NCBI GenBank assembly: GCA_012960105.1
Contig: DUBV01000005.1
Location: 71,433 to 135,432 of the forward strand
Direction of reading: 5' to 3'
From: Thiotrichaceae bacterium
GTDB taxonomy: Bacteria > Pseudomonadota > Gammaproteobacteria > Eutrophobiales > Eutrophobiaceae
DNA length: 64,000 nt
The notes beneath the pieces are model-generated. The model was not told the DNA's origin and made no database searches. It was given only the letters and a program-made list of their open reading frames with translations. Both the position numbers and the translations under genes were made by a program. This document shows, piece by piece, positions 1 through 11,172 of the stretch; position 1 is the stretch's first letter; each line of letters starts with the position of its first letter.

Positions 1-693
1 GCCAAAAATTGCCCACCAATAGGATACGAAAAAGTCTGAAGCATCTACCAGAAATTGAGTCAATGCCGGTAAATCAGCGCCAAAATCAGAAAATAGTTCC
101 GAAAATTGAGGTATGACAAAAATCATCAAAATGGAAACAACGATAACAGCGGCAGCTATAACTGCTGCAGGATAAAACAAGGCTGCTTTAATCTTTGATT
201 TTAATGCTTCGGTCTTTTCCATATAAGATGCAAGTTTATGTAGGATAGCTTCAAGAATACCAGCATGTTCACCAGCTTCTACAAGATTGCAATAAAGAGC
301 ATTAAATTCTAAAGGATGTTTTTTCAGCGCTTCAGTTAAATTATTACCCGCTTCAACATCAGCTTTAACGCCAAGAATTAAATCTTGCATGCCAGCATTT
401 TCATGACCACGACCAACGATTTCAAAAGCCTGTACCAAAGGTACGCCAGAGGACATCATAGTGGCTAATTGTCGACTAAAAACGGTAATATCTTTCGGAG
501 TTATTTTAGCTTTTTGTCCGCCGCCAAATAAGGGTTTTGGTTTTTTTTTGCACTTGAGAGGGTTTATACCTTGACGTCTAAGAACCGCTTTTACGAGTGC
601 TTCACTTTGGCCACTCGTTTCTCCCTTAACGCGTTTCCCTCTTTTATCCATGCCTTCCCAGACATACATATCTGCTTTCTTTACTTGAGCCAT
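1..693 (-). CDS. pilC: Type IV pilus inner-membrane platform protein PilC / type II secretion F family, 5' part (3' end outside window)
   Basis: Reverse-strand frame opens at ATG 693..691 (MAQVKKADMYVWEGMDKRGKRVKGET...), runs off the left edge, and lies directly downstream of pilB. Confidence 0.9.
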   Translation of the reverse strand, partial: MAQVKKADMYVWEGMDKRGKRVKGETSGQSEALVKAVLRRQGINPLKCKKKPKPLFGGGQKAKITPKDITVFSRQLATMMSSGVPLVQAFEIVGRGHENAGMQDLILGVKADVEAGNNLTEALKKHPLEFNALYCNLVEAGEHAGILEAILHKLASYMEKTEALKSKIKAALFYPAAVIAAAVIVVSILMIFVIPQFSELFSDFGADLPALTQFLVDASDFFVSYWWAIFG

Positions 694-700
694 AATAATA

Positions 701-2416
701 TTACTCTACAGTTACTCGGTTAACTTCAGTTAAACTGGTGACGCCAGAGGCAGCCTTCATTAAACCTGATTTACGGATGTCCCAAATACCCTCTAATGCC
801 GCCTGGTCAGCCAGTTGTACAGCATTGGCACCTTCAATAATCAAACGTTTCATATCATCAGATATAGGCATAACCTGATAGATGCCCGCTCTTCCCTTAT
901 AGCCAGGGTTTGTTTCTGTATCTTCGGCAGGGCCATATAAAGTGATCCCCTTTTCAATCAAATCATCAGGATAACCTTCATCTCTTAACGCATCATCAGG
1001 CATTTCGACGACAACTCGATTATCCTCTTTCAGGCGTCGAAGCAATCGTTGTGCTGTAATAAGATTAATACTAGTTGCGACTGCAAATGCCTGTATGCCC
1101 ATGTCCTGTAGACGGGTCAGGGTTTGTGGGCTGTCATTGGTATGTAGTGTCGACATAACCATATGTCCTGTTTGCGCAGCTTTTACTGCAATACCTGCCG
1201 TACCCAGATCACGTATTTCCCCAACCAGAATAATGTCTGGATCTTGCCGTAGGAAAGATTTCAAAGCTTTATCGAATGTCATGCCGGTTCGTTCGTCAAC
1301 CTGTACCTGATTGACACCAGGTAAATTGATTTCAACCGGATCTTCAGCCGTAGAAATATTGATATCGACCTGATTGAGGATGTTGATACCCGTATAAAGT
1401 GATACGGTTTTACCACTACCTGTAGGGCCGGTAACGAGGAACATGCCATAAGGTTTATGCAGATTGGTCAGGAACACTTCTTTCTGGTGATCTTCATACC
1501 CTAATTGATCAATTTGCAATGCAGCAGCATCTGAATCCAGAATACGCATTACTGTTTTTTCGCCAAACAGCGTTGGGCAAGTACTGACACGAAAATCGAT
1601 AGATTTTGTCTTTGAGAGTTTTAACTTAATACGACCATCTTGCGGAACTCGTCGTTCTGATACATCCAGTCGTGACATGACTTTTATTCGAGCCGCAATC
1701 TTCATGTTAAGACTCAGAGGAGGTTTTGCCACTTCCTGCAAAACGCCATCGATACGAAACCGAACACGGTACATTTTTTCATAGGGTTCGAAATGTAAAT
1801 CTGAGGCACCTTTTTTAATGGCATCCAGTAAACATTTATTAACGAAACGTACTACTGGTGCATCGTCAACATCAGAATCATCCTGTTCTTGTGCACCCTC
1901 TTCAGCGACTTCCAAATCGTCCAAGTCATCGAAATCATCGCCGTCCATGTCGCCGAGACCACCATCTGCATCTTCCATGGCTTTTTCTATCGCTTTAGCG
2001 AGTTTATCTTCTTCTACGACAACAGCATCTGTGCTTAAGCTGGTGGCAAATTTAATTTCATCTAAAGCTTGAATATTGGTGGGGTCAGAGACAGCAACTG
2101 CAAGGCGTTTGCCACGCTTGAAAATTGGTAGGGCGTTGTGTTTTTTGATGAGATCTTCTTTGACCAGTTTGATGACATCAGGGTCGATTTCCAAAAGATC
2201 GAGATCAACCAGTGGTGCACCAAATTCCTGTGCAGCGGCTAATGCTATAGCACTACTGGCAACAAGGTTGTTTTCAACAACGAGACTAACAAAAGGTCTT
2301 TTCTTCTTTAATGACTCTGCAAATGCACTTCGCGCCTTTTCTTCGTCTAGTAGCCCATCAAGCACGAGCTTGCGTGCCAAACCAGTTAGATTTAATTTTT
2401 TTGTTGAAGCCGCCAT
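701..2416 (-). CDS. pilB: Type IV-A pilus assembly ATPase PilB
   Basis: 571 aa GspE/PilB family; Walker A GPTGSGKTVSLYTG, Asp box and His box motifs; followed by pilC. Confidence 0.97.
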   Translation of the reverse strand: MAASTKKLNLTGLARKLVLDGLLDEEKARSAFAESLKKKRPFVSLVVENNLVASSAIALAAAQEFGAPLVDLDLLEIDPDVIKLVKEDLIKKHNALPIFKRGKRLAVAVSDPTNIQALDEIKFATSLSTDAVVVEEDKLAKAIEKAMEDADGGLGDMDGDDFDDLDDLEVAEEGAQEQDDSDVDDAPVVRFVNKCLLDAIKKGASDLHFEPYEKMYRVRFRIDGVLQEVAKPPLSLNMKIAARIKVMSRLDVSERRVPQDGRIKLKLSKTKSIDFRVSTCPTLFGEKTVMRILDSDAAALQIDQLGYEDHQKEVFLTNLHKPYGMFLVTGPTGSGKTVSLYTGINILNQVDINISTAEDPVEINLPGVNQVQVDERTGMTFDKALKSFLRQDPDIILVGEIRDLGTAGIAVKAAQTGHMVMSTLHTNDSPQTLTRLQDMGIQAFAVATSINLITAQRLLRRLKEDNRVVVEMPDDALRDEGYPDDLIEKGITLYGPAEDTETNPGYKGRAGIYQVMPISDDMKRLIIEGANAVQLADQAALEGIWDIRKSGLMKAASGVTSLTEVNRVTVE

Positions 2417-2571
2417 TTTCTAATTTCTTGACCTATTTTTATCAAGTATTTTGGTAAGATATTAGAGTATATGAGCTAAATAACCAACTGTTTTAATTAA
2501 TAAATCAGTGCAAATCGTAGGATTTTGCCTAAATTGCTATTTTCAATAAAAAATCAATAAACGATAGAAAA

Positions 2572-5163
2572 TCATGCCACATTTGTCTCAAGTTCAGAAA
2601 ATTGCAATTTTTCGTCCGTTATACTGATTTTTATCTGTGATCCCGGTCTATATAGCCCAGCCAGGATTTTTTCGGCAATAGGTGTTTCAAGTTTATCCTG
2701 AATAGCACGTTTTAGTGGGCGAGCGCCATAAACAGGGTCGAATCCGGCTGTGCCCAGGCTCGTAATAGCATCATCAGTTAATTCCAATGAGATATCTTGT
2801 TCATTTAAACGTTGTCGTAAACGGTCAATCTGTATTTCTGTAATAGCGTGGATTTGTTGTTGAATGAGTGCATGAAAGACGACGACATCGTCGATTCGGT
2901 TGAGAAACTCAGGTCTGAAATGACGGCTGACTTCATTCAAGACGACTTCTTTCATATTGTCATATTCTGAATCAGCAGATATTTCCTGTATTAGATCAGA
3001 ACCGAGATTAGAGGTCATCACAATAACCGTATTTCTAAAGTCTACAGTACGCCCTTTTCCATCGGTCAAACGTCCATCATCGAGCACTTGCAACAAAATA
3101 TTAAATACATCGGCATGAGCCTTTTCAATTTCGTCCAGTAATATCAAACTATAAGGACGTCGTCTGACGGCTTCGGTTAAATATCCACCTTCTTCATAGC
3201 CAACATAACCAGGTGGTGCACCAATCAAGCGTGCAACAGCGTGTTTTTCCATATATTCAGACATATCAATACGGATCATGGCATCTTCACTATCGAATAA
3301 AAACTCCGTTAGGCTTTTGCATAGTTCAGTTTTACCTACACCTGTAGGACCTAGAAAAAGAAAACTGCCATTAGGTTTGTCTGGGTCAGAAAGGCCTGCT
3401 CGTGATCGACGGATAGCATTTGAAACAGCAGTGATAGCTTGCTCTTGTCCAACCACACGGTTATGTAAAATACTTTCCATAGACAATAGTTTTTCACGCT
3501 CGCCTTCCATCATTTTGCTGACGGGGATGCCAGTCCAGTTTGCAACTACTTCGGCAATTTCATTCTCAGTTACTTTATTTCTGAGCAACTTCATATCTTG
3601 CATTTCAGCCTGACTAGCCATATCCAGTTGTTTTTCAAGTTCTGGAATGACTCCATATTGAAGCTCTGACATCTGATTTAAATCGCCCGTTCGTTTAGCG
3701 GCATCAAAATTGATTCTTGCTTGCTCAAGTTTTTCTTTGATGTTGTGCGTTCCCTGTAAGGCAGCCTTTTCTGAAATCCATATTTCTTCCAGATCGGTGA
3801 ATTCGCGTTCTATTTCTTTAATGCCTGTTTCAAGTAATTCCAATCGTTTTTTTGATGCATCGTCTGTTTCTTTTTTTAATGCTTCCCGTTCGATTTTCAT
3901 TTGAATCACTCGACGTTCAAGTCGATCCATCGACTCTGGTTTTGAATCAATTTCTATACTGATGCGGCTTGCTGATTCATCAATTAAATCGATGGCTTTA
4001 TCAGGTAATTGTCGGTCAGTGATATATCGATGAGATAAGGTCGCAGCAGCAACGATAGCGGGATCGGTTATCTGTACATTGTGATGTACCTCGTAACGTT
4101 CTTTTAGCCCTCGAAGTATAGCGATGGTGTCATCAACAGTAGGCTCTTTTACCAGTACTTTTTGAAAACGACGTTCTAGTGCAGCATCTTTTTCGATATT
4201 GTCTCGGTATTCATTTAGTGTTGTTGCGCCGATACAATGAAGCTCGCCTCTAGCCAAAGCCGGTTTAAGCATATTACCCGCATCCATAGCACCTTCGGCT
4301 TTACCTGCGCCAACCATGGTATGTACTTCATCGATAAACAGTATTATTTGCCCTTCCTGTTTTGAAAGATCATTCAGCACGGCTTTCAAACGCTCTTCGA
4401 ATTCACCTCGAAATTTAGCGCCGGCAATTAATGCAGCCATATCAAGTGATAATAATCGTTTATTTTTTAACGATTCAGGTACTTCACCATTGATGATGCG
4501 TTGTGCCAAGCCTTCTACAATGGCTGTTTTTCCTACTCCGGGTTCACCAATTAAAATAGGATTGTTTTTTGTACGTCGTTGTAAAACCTGAATCGTGCGT
4601 CGAATTTCTTCATCGCGACCTATTACAGGATCCAATTTTCCTTTTTCGGCACGAGCGGTAACATCAGTCGTATATTTTTCTAGTGCTTGTCTGTTTTCTT
4701 CAGCGTTTGCGTCACTGACTTTTTCTCCGCCACGTAAAGCATTAATAGCAGAATTAAGTTTGTTTTTGTCAGCACCGTTTTCTTTTAATAAGGAGCCTAA
4801 TTTTTCTTTGTCTTCCAATACAGCAAGAACAAAAAGTTCACTTGCAATAAAATCATCACCTCTATCCTGAGCGGCCTTATCCATTAGATTCAATACGCGA
4901 TCTAAATCGCGGCTGATATGGACATCACCACCAGCACCGCTAACGGTTGGTAACGAACCAAGAAGCTTTACTATTTCTGAACTTAGTTTATTTAGATTAA
5001 TACCTGAGCTGGTCAGTATATGAGGAAGTATTGCGCCATCTTGATTAAGTAATGAGTAAGCCAGATGGACGGGCTCGATATATTGATGCTCACGACCGAT
5101 CGCTAAGCTCTGTGCATCGGCCAGTGCCATTTGTAATTTTGATGTTAGTTTGTCAGGTCGCAT
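2572..5163 (-). CDS. clpB: ATP-dependent chaperone ClpB
   Basis: 863 aa; two AAA domains ([32 protein letters not shown]), Clp N domain and middle coiled coil. Confidence 0.98.
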   Translation of the reverse strand: MRPDKLTSKLQMALADAQSLAIGREHQYIEPVHLAYSLLNQDGAILPHILTSSGINLNKLSSEIVKLLGSLPTVSGAGGDVHISRDLDRVLNLMDKAAQDRGDDFIASELFVLAVLEDKEKLGSLLKENGADKNKLNSAINALRGGEKVSDANAEENRQALEKYTTDVTARAEKGKLDPVIGRDEEIRRTIQVLQRRTKNNPILIGEPGVGKTAIVEGLAQRIINGEVPESLKNKRLLSLDMAALIAGAKFRGEFEERLKAVLNDLSKQEGQIILFIDEVHTMVGAGKAEGAMDAGNMLKPALARGELHCIGATTLNEYRDNIEKDAALERRFQKVLVKEPTVDDTIAILRGLKERYEVHHNVQITDPAIVAAATLSHRYITDRQLPDKAIDLIDESASRISIEIDSKPESMDRLERRVIQMKIEREALKKETDDASKKRLELLETGIKEIEREFTDLEEIWISEKAALQGTHNIKEKLEQARINFDAAKRTGDLNQMSELQYGVIPELEKQLDMASQAEMQDMKLLRNKVTENEIAEVVANWTGIPVSKMMEGEREKLLSMESILHNRVVGQEQAITAVSNAIRRSRAGLSDPDKPNGSFLFLGPTGVGKTELCKSLTEFLFDSEDAMIRIDMSEYMEKHAVARLIGAPPGYVGYEEGGYLTEAVRRRPYSLILLDEIEKAHADVFNILLQVLDDGRLTDGKGRTVDFRNTVIVMTSNLGSDLIQEISADSEYDNMKEVVLNEVSRHFRPEFLNRIDDVVVFHALIQQQIHAITEIQIDRLRQRLNEQDISLELTDDAITSLGTAGFDPVYGARPLKRAIQDKLETPIAEKILAGLYRPGSQIKISITDEKLQFSELETNVA

Positions 5164-5217
5164 TTTTACCTTCCTATTTATATAGCAGTCTTAAATATGG
5201 GAAGACGTATAGAAAAT

Positions 5218-5245
5218 AAATTGGGACGAAAAAACAATCTTCAAG
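5218..5245 (-). promoter_or_regulatory. Sigma-32-like (heat shock) promoter for clpB
   Basis: Minus strand CTTGAA (5245..5240), 14 nt spacer, CCCAATTT (5225..5218); resembles CTTGAA-N13/14-CCCCATnT; about 50 nt upstream of the clpB ATG. Confidence 0.6.
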
Positions 5246-5279
5246 CCTGTGAGATAAAATTAAATTACAAGGCTTGAAA
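5229..5279 (-). terminator. Candidate rho-independent terminator of the glutamate dehydrogenase gene
   Basis: Minus strand TTCAAGCCT...AGGCTTGAA (perfect 9 bp arms, + strand 5240-5248 / 5270-5278), then GATTGTTTTTT. Confidence 0.55.
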
Positions 5280-5321
5280 TTATGGCAACGCAACTTGTTA
5301 GAAAGGCCTCAGTTTATAAAA

Positions 5322-6743
5322 TTAATAAACACCAATATCAATATATGAGCGTACTATTTTTTGAATTGCGACAACATAAGATGCGGTTCTAAAGTCATCA
5401 ACTTTTTCATTAGAGTCCAGCACTTCTTTTAATTGTTGATAACTGCCTCGCATGGTGTCATCAAGGCCAGAACGAACCAGATCAAGTTCATCTGCGCCGC
5501 TTGCCAACTCTTTTTTCATCCATTCTTCTGGTTGCTTGCCGGTCATAGCTTCCAGTGCTTGTAGCATTTGTGTTCCACGCATTTCATCGTGTTGCCTTTC
5601 CATGCGACCAAAACGAATATGAGCCAAATTGCGTACCCATTCAAAATACGAAACCGTCACACCACCCGCGTTAACATAAGCATCAGGCAATATAGTGATA
5701 TCACGTTGACGTAAGATATTGTCAGCTTCAAATGTGACCGGTCCATTTGCAGCCTCTACAATCAATTTTGTTTTTATTCTTTCAGCATTTTCTTTGGTAA
5801 TTTGTGCTTCCATTGCAGCAGGAATTAAAATATCACATTCAATTTCCAAACCGGAAGCGCCGTCTTCAGAGAATGTTGCATCAGGAAAACCTTTAATAGT
5901 TTTATGTTCGTTAATATGGTTACGTACATTTTCAATACATAGGCCTTCATCATTAACTAAGACGCCATCTCGTTCGACGATAGCAATAATTTTGCTTTCA
6001 TCTTCTTCATCCAATAATTTTGCCGCGTAATAGCCTACATTTCCCAGGCCTTGCATGACGATACGTTTTCCGCCTAGACCGGGTGTTAGTCCTGCTGCTT
6101 TAACATCATCTGCATGGCGAAAGAATTCACGGATGGCATAAACAACCCCACGACCTGTGGCCTCGGTTCTTCCTCGTATGCCACCATGGGCAACTGGTTT
6201 TCCCGTAACACATGCAGCGTAATTTATATCTTCAGGATGGAGGTGTTTGTAGGTATCAGCAATCCATGCCATTTCTCTTTCACCTGTTCCCATGTCCGGT
6301 GCTGGGACATTGGTGGCGGGACTGAGAAATCCTTTACGAATAAGTTCACGTGCGAAACGTCGAGTAATCCTTTGCAGGTCATCACGTGTATATTGATAAG
6401 GGTCGATTAATAGTCCGCCTTTAGAACCACCAAAGGGAACATCTACAATGGCACATTTATAGGTCATCAATGCTGCCAATGCTTCGACTTCATCTTCGTT
6501 AACTATTGGAGCGAATCGAATTCCGCCTTTTGAAGGTAACCTGTGACTGCTATGAGTTGAACGCCAACCGGTAAACACTTCAATTTTGCCGTTGATTTCT
6601 ACTGGGAAGTTGATTTTTATGGTGGAATTACAGGCTTTAATAGCTGCTGATATACCTTCATCAATTTCAAGTACAGTTAATGCGCGATCAACCATAAAAT
6701 TGACACTTTCGCTAAAACTTAGCGACTTATTGTCTTGTCCCAT
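5322..6743 (-). CDS. Glu/Leu/Phe/Val family glutamate dehydrogenase
   Basis: 473 aa; KGGIRFAP, PFGGSKGGL and MQGLGNVGYYAA Rossmann motifs. Confidence 0.93.
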   Translation of the reverse strand: MGQDNKSLSFSESVNFMVDRALTVLEIDEGISAAIKACNSTIKINFPVEINGKIEVFTGWRSTHSSHRLPSKGGIRFAPIVNEDEVEALAALMTYKCAIVDVPFGGSKGGLLIDPYQYTRDDLQRITRRFARELIRKGFLSPATNVPAPDMGTGEREMAWIADTYKHLHPEDINYAACVTGKPVAHGGIRGRTEATGRGVVYAIREFFRHADDVKAAGLTPGLGGKRIVMQGLGNVGYYAAKLLDEEDESKIIAIVERDGVLVNDEGLCIENVRNHINEHKTIKGFPDATFSEDGASGLEIECDILIPAAMEAQITKENAERIKTKLIVEAANGPVTFEADNILRQRDITILPDAYVNAGGVTVSYFEWVRNLAHIRFGRMERQHDEMRGTQMLQALEAMTGKQPEEWMKKELASGADELDLVRSGLDDTMRGSYQQLKEVLDSNEKVDDFRTASYVVAIQKIVRSYIDIGVY

Positions 6744-6804
6744 TCTGTTTCTCCCTGATTTTTATCAAACAGTTTTTAAACTAAAGCTTAGTCTAATATT
6801 GTGA

Positions 6805-7548
6805 CTATTCCATCCAGATCATTGATGCAGTACGTCCAGTATTGCCATCTCGCCGATATGAAAAGAATAATTCGTCCATTTTGTATGTGCATAGATTACA
6901 CTCAAAAATTGCGCCAACTCCACTGTTTTTTAGAAGAATTTTGACAATTTTATTTAAGTCACAATGCCAATGATTCATGTCGGTTTGATGAAATGCACTT
7001 TTGAGCAAATTTGAATGATTTAAACAGTTTTCATAAACATCTTTGCCGACTTCATAGTGCTCGTTGCTGATGCAAGGGCCTATCCAGACGAATACTGTTT
7101 CGGGCTCAGGAAATACCTTAATGGCTTTTTCAATGATTCCTCCGCAGATTCCTTTCCAGCCGGCGTGAATAGCGGCGACTTTTGTTCCGTCTTTATTACA
7201 AAGCAAAATGGGAACGCAGTCTGCAGTCATAATGACGCAAACCTTATTTTGTTTTGTTGTATAGCAGCCATCGGCATTTAGGCTATCAGCTGCTGTATCG
7301 AGGGAAATGATCTCTGTACTATGAATTTGATTTAGCCAAGTGGGGTCTGATTGTAAATTAAGATGCTTTATCAGAGTTTCACGGTTTTTATTAACATTAG
7401 TGGACTTATCACCAACATGTAGGGCGAGGTTAAGATCATTGTAGGGTTTGTCGCTATGCCCCCCGAGTCTGATTGATACGCCCGCGCGAATATGTTCTGG
7501 AGCCGACCAATCTGCCCGAAGCCAATATCTATTTATTTGTTTGGTCAT
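6805..7548 (-). CDS. pgeF: Peptidoglycan editing factor PgeF (YfiH / laccase-domain family)
   Basis: 247 aa; TADCVPILL and AAIHAGWKG motifs; next to rluD as is common. Confidence 0.93.
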   Translation of the reverse strand: MTKQINRYWLRADWSAPEHIRAGVSIRLGGHSDKPYNDLNLALHVGDKSTNVNKNRETLIKHLNLQSDPTWLNQIHSTEIISLDTAADSLNADGCYTTKQNKVCVIMTADCVPILLCNKDGTKVAAIHAGWKGICGGIIEKAIKVFPEPETVFVWIGPCISNEHYEVGKDVYENCLNHSNLLKSAFHQTDMNHWHCDLNKIVKILLKNSGVGAIFECNLCTYKMDELFFSYRRDGNTGRTASMIWME

Positions 7549-8485
7549 AGCTGTTTAATGCTTCTATTAATGAATTTATATCATTGGGTAGAACAGCATT
7601 AAATTTCATTTTGTCCTTGGTGATAGGGTGGGGAAGCTCGAGGGAATATGCATGTAATGCTTGGCGCTTAAAGTTTTTAATAATTTCACGTAATGGGGAA
7701 TCGACGCCTTTTTTTACGGAATTATTATTTCCATAAACAGGATCTCCGACTATAGGGTGTTTGATGTAAGACATATGTACTCGTATTTGGTGAGTTCTAC
7801 CGGTTTCTAGTTGAACATCCAGATGAGTGTAATGTTGAAATTTATTGATAATCCGATAGTGAGTTACTGCCTTTTTACCAGAATTTGTCACAGCCATTTT
7901 GATGCGGTTAACGGGGTGTCTTCCCATGTTGTTTTCGATAGTTCCCCCCGCAACAAGCTGTCCACAAACTATTGTCTGATATTCACGTTTAATATTTCTT
8001 TCCTGTAGCTGATGAACCAGAAAGGTATGTGATTCTAACGTTCTGGCGACAACCATTACTCCGGTAGTTTCTTTATCGAGACGATGAACGATGCCTGCAC
8101 GAGGCACCATATCAAGCTTGGCATCAAAATTTAGCAGGGCATTTACCAACGTGTGATTTGGGTTTCCTGCCCCAGGATGTACGACGAGTCCTGTCGGTTT
8201 ATTAATAATAATAATCGCATCATCTTCGTGAATAATATTGAGTTCGATATCTTCCGCCTCATGTTTTTCGATGCTATTAAGTTCTGTGCTTATTTCAATG
8301 ACATCGCCGAAATTGACTTCGTCCTTTTGTTTATAATTTGAGTTATTAACACTAACGTCACCGGATTTAATCCAGGATTGAATTCTAGAGCGCGAATGTT
8401 CAGGGCATAGTTTGGAAAGAGCCTGATCTAGACGTTTTCCTGATAGCTCATCGGGAACAGTAATTTGAAATTGAAATTTACTCAT
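7529..8485 (-). CDS. rluD: 23S rRNA pseudouridine synthase RluD
   Basis: 318 aa; S4 domain and RluA signature (GIVHRLDKETTGVMVVA). Confidence 0.95.
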   Translation of the reverse strand: MSKFQFQITVPDELSGKRLDQALSKLCPEHSRSRIQSWIKSGDVSVNNSNYKQKDEVNFGDVIEISTELNSIEKHEAEDIELNIIHEDDAIIIINKPTGLVVHPGAGNPNHTLVNALLNFDAKLDMVPRAGIVHRLDKETTGVMVVARTLESHTFLVHQLQERNIKREYQTIVCGQLVAGGTIENNMGRHPVNRIKMAVTNSGKKAVTHYRIINKFQHYTHLDVQLETGRTHQIRVHMSYIKHPIVGDPVYGNNNSVKKGVDSPLREIIKNFKRQALHAYSLELPHPITKDKMKFNAVLPNDINSLIEALNSYDQTNK

Positions 8486-8607
8486 ATATGTTTGAACCTA
8501 AAAGCCTCAGTTGACAGGCTCTAAAATTAGTATGTATGTGTTTAAAAATAGCAACTTTATAGTGTGAGAGATGGTCATCTATAAATTATCTTTACCTGCC
8601 TGCTTTA

Positions 8608-8700
8608 TTGCACGTTTTTCAAGCTCATTTGCTTAACAGCGAAAGCCTTACGAGAATTACTATGCTCGGCTTTCTGGTCGTGCAACTGAACTTGAAAAAC
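8608..8700. other. Region of interlocking inverted repeats (candidate structured RNA or cis element) upstream of bamD
   Basis: TTGCACG 8608-8614 / CGTGCAA 8679-8685; GTTTTTCAAG 8614-8623 / CTTGAAAAAC 8691-8700; GAAAGCC 8641-8647 / GGCTTTC 8668-8674. Confidence 0.45.
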
Positions 8701-8778
8701 TCGCACTCAAATAGCTTCAACTGAGGATTCTAGCTTGTGGCTTTGCCCTCAAGATAGGATTAGGCTAACCTACAGTCT

Positions 8779-9552
8779 ATGCGACATTTATATACTTTAT
8801 TACTGATTTTTATCATTTCCGGTTGTTCTTATTTTGGCGACGAAAAAGAAGATGAGACCGTAAATTGGGATGCTGAGCATTTTTATGCTGAAGCAAGAGG
8901 GGCACTGGACTCTGGAGATTATTCAAAAGCAGTGGAATTGTATCAAAAGCTGGAAACCAGATATCCATTTGGGGTGCATGCACAGCAAGCTTTGTTGGAT
9001 TTAGCTTATGCACATTATAAGGATGAAGAACCTGAGGCGTCTATTGCTGCAAGTGATCGCTTCATTAAGCTATACCCGCAAAACGTCCATGTTGATTATG
9101 CATACTATTTGAAAGGTCTTTCAAATTTTAATAAGGGGAAAGGTTTTACTCAGCGTTATTTACCCACAGATGAATCTCAACGGGATCCCGGTGCGGCTCT
9201 CCATGCTTTCCAATCTTTTTCCGAATTGATAAAACGTTATCCAGATAGTGAATATGTTGCAGATTCAGAACAACGTATGCGATATTTGCGAAACGTACTT
9301 GCAAAAAATGAAGTGCATGTTGCGAATTATTATATGCGCCGGGGTGCCTTTATTGCCGCTGCCAACAGAGCAAGGTATGTGATCGAAAACTATCCGCGCA
9401 CACCCTCCGTGCCTGATGCCTTGGTAGTATTGGCAAAAACCTATCGTATATTGGAAATGAATGATTTGTCGGATGATGCCTTGCGGGTTTTAGAGTTGAA
9501 TTATCCTAATCATCCTGGAGCCTATGAAGCAAAAAATGTGAAGGTTAAATAA
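8779..9552 (+). CDS. bamD: Outer membrane protein assembly factor BamD
   Basis: 257 aa; lipobox LLIFIISGCSYFGD, TPR repeats, FQSFSELIKRYPDSEY signature; divergent from rluD. Confidence 0.95.
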   Translation: MRHLYTLLLIFIISGCSYFGDEKEDETVNWDAEHFYAEARGALDSGDYSKAVELYQKLETRYPFGVHAQQALLDLAYAHYKDEEPEASIAASDRFIKLYPQNVHVDYAYYLKGLSNFNKGKGFTQRYLPTDESQRDPGAALHAFQSFSELIKRYPDSEYVADSEQRMRYLRNVLAKNEVHVANYYMRRGAFIAAANRARYVIENYPRTPSVPDALVVLAKTYRILEMNDLSDDALRVLELNYPNHPGAYEAKNVKVK

Positions 9553-9578
9553 ATATAGTATTTTGAATACTCCATCAA

Positions 9579-11165
9579 TTGAGTAATAAAAAAGAATCTT
9601 ATTGTTGGAGTGAGTATACTAATTATGTTGCGATTGGGTTTATTGCCCTCATAAGTATTTTCTATTTTTATTTATCTGCGAACAATAAAATAATTGGCTT
9701 AATTGCTGATGATGCTGTCTATTTATTGATGGCAGATTATTTTTCTCCATATTATAGTTCGCTTAGCCAAAGTGCTGCTTTCATTATTAAAGTAAGCCAG
9801 TTTCCTCCTTTATACCCAATCTTTTTAGCACTCTTCGGTGCAAGTAGCGAGAATATTGTTATTGCACATTTAGTAACAACTAGTTGTTTAATAGGAGCAA
9901 TAATAGTTTATATCCTTTGGCTTAGAGAAAGTGCTGTAACGAAAACAGCGAGCCTATATTTGGCATTAATTTTTATTTGTTTACCTGCATCATTTCTTAT
10001 GAATATTGATTTGTGGAGCGAGCATTTATATTTATTTTTTACAATGAGTGTACTTTTTTTAATTGAAAAAGCCAATGCAAATAAAAAATATTGGATAGTA
10101 GTTGCTTGTATTGTTGGACTGATCCCCTTGGTAAGAATAGTTGGCGTATCATTTTTAGCCGCATTTTTAATTTACCTTCATATTCATAAAATTCATGGGC
10201 GCTATAAATATTTTATAATTAGTGTTTTTCCTATTTTAATATGGAAAACCATTTCAATAAGTTTTAGCCCCTTGGACATGAACGAAGGCCCTTTGATGAT
10301 TGAGGGTATTCTGCTTACATTTTATCAACATGATTTTGTAGATATTCTCAATAATTTATTTTTTGTACAGTTTCAGAATTTATGGAATGGTTGGCATGAA
10401 TGTATAGATGTACAAAAAAATATTTGGAGCGGAATAATCTGTGCATCTGTATTATTTTTTGCTCTATTAAGTTGGTTGCCTCGGCTGTATAAAAAAAAGA
10501 TTGATAGTATATATTTATTATTTTACTTAATAATAATTTGGATGTGGCCTGCACAAGATCATGACATGCGATTTATGTTTGTTGTATGCCCTATTTTGTT
10601 TTATTACAGTTATTTATCCTTCTCTATGTTAATGAGGAATTATGCAGTAAAAAATATAAGCCATATTATTAATTATGCGAGCATATTATTAATATTAATA
10701 ATTATGCTGCCTACGAATTTATATGCCGTACATAGGTTATTTACAAGTATCCCTCCTGAGTTAAGTGATTATCGAAATACGAGATACTGGATGACTGAGC
10801 CGGATAATCTCCAAACCGAAGTATCAATTATAATTTTAAATAGAATGATTGAGTCTTATAAAGATGCGAAGCAATTTATTCCAGAAAAAGATTGTGTGTA
10901 TTCTGTCCATCAGGAACAGTTTATGTTTTATACACGTAGGATAGCGATGCCTCCGCCTAATGCAGATATAGTAACTGAAAAAACTTTTAAGAAAGGCGTA
11001 AGGAAATGTGAATACGTTCAAATTACTCATACAACTAGCCATCCTTATTACCCCGGAGGATATCCAATTAATGAACTGGGAGGTAATTATAAATATTTAT
11101 CTACAACTAGATTAGATACGGGAAATGATATTGCCGTCATCGGCGCACTTCTGCAGCTTTACTAA
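9579..11165 (+). CDS. Polytopic membrane protein, GT-C (ArnT/PMT-like) glycosyltransferase candidate, paralogue A
   Basis: 528 aa, TTG start, many TM segments; first-loop motif ADDAVYLLMADYFSPY...FPPLYP; aligns by eye with 29301..30857 and 32687..34243. Confidence 0.7.
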   Translation: MSNKKESYCWSEYTNYVAIGFIALISIFYFYLSANNKIIGLIADDAVYLLMADYFSPYYSSLSQSAAFIIKVSQFPPLYPIFLALFGASSENIVIAHLVTTSCLIGAIIVYILWLRESAVTKTASLYLALIFICLPASFLMNIDLWSEHLYLFFTMSVLFLIEKANANKKYWIVVACIVGLIPLVRIVGVSFLAAFLIYLHIHKIHGRYKYFIISVFPILIWKTISISFSPLDMNEGPLMIEGILLTFYQHDFVDILNNLFFVQFQNLWNGWHECIDVQKNIWSGIICASVLFFALLSWLPRLYKKKIDSIYLLFYLIIIWMWPAQDHDMRFMFVVCPILFYYSYLSFSMLMRNYAVKNISHIINYASILLILIIMLPTNLYAVHRLFTSIPPELSDYRNTRYWMTEPDNLQTEVSIIILNRMIESYKDAKQFIPEKDCVYSVHQEQFMFYTRRIAMPPPNADIVTEKTFKKGVRKCEYVQITHTTSHPYYPGGYPINELGGNYKYLSTTRLDTGNDIAVIGALLQLY

Positions 11166-11172
11166 TTATATT

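Noticed and set aside
1095-2423. Plus-strand ORFs inside pilB (71, 84 and 115 aa)
   Set aside because: Antisense shadow frames of a clear conserved gene; the same reasoning applies to the other small ORFs inside clpB, gdh, sucC, proS, ilvI, ilvC and leuA.
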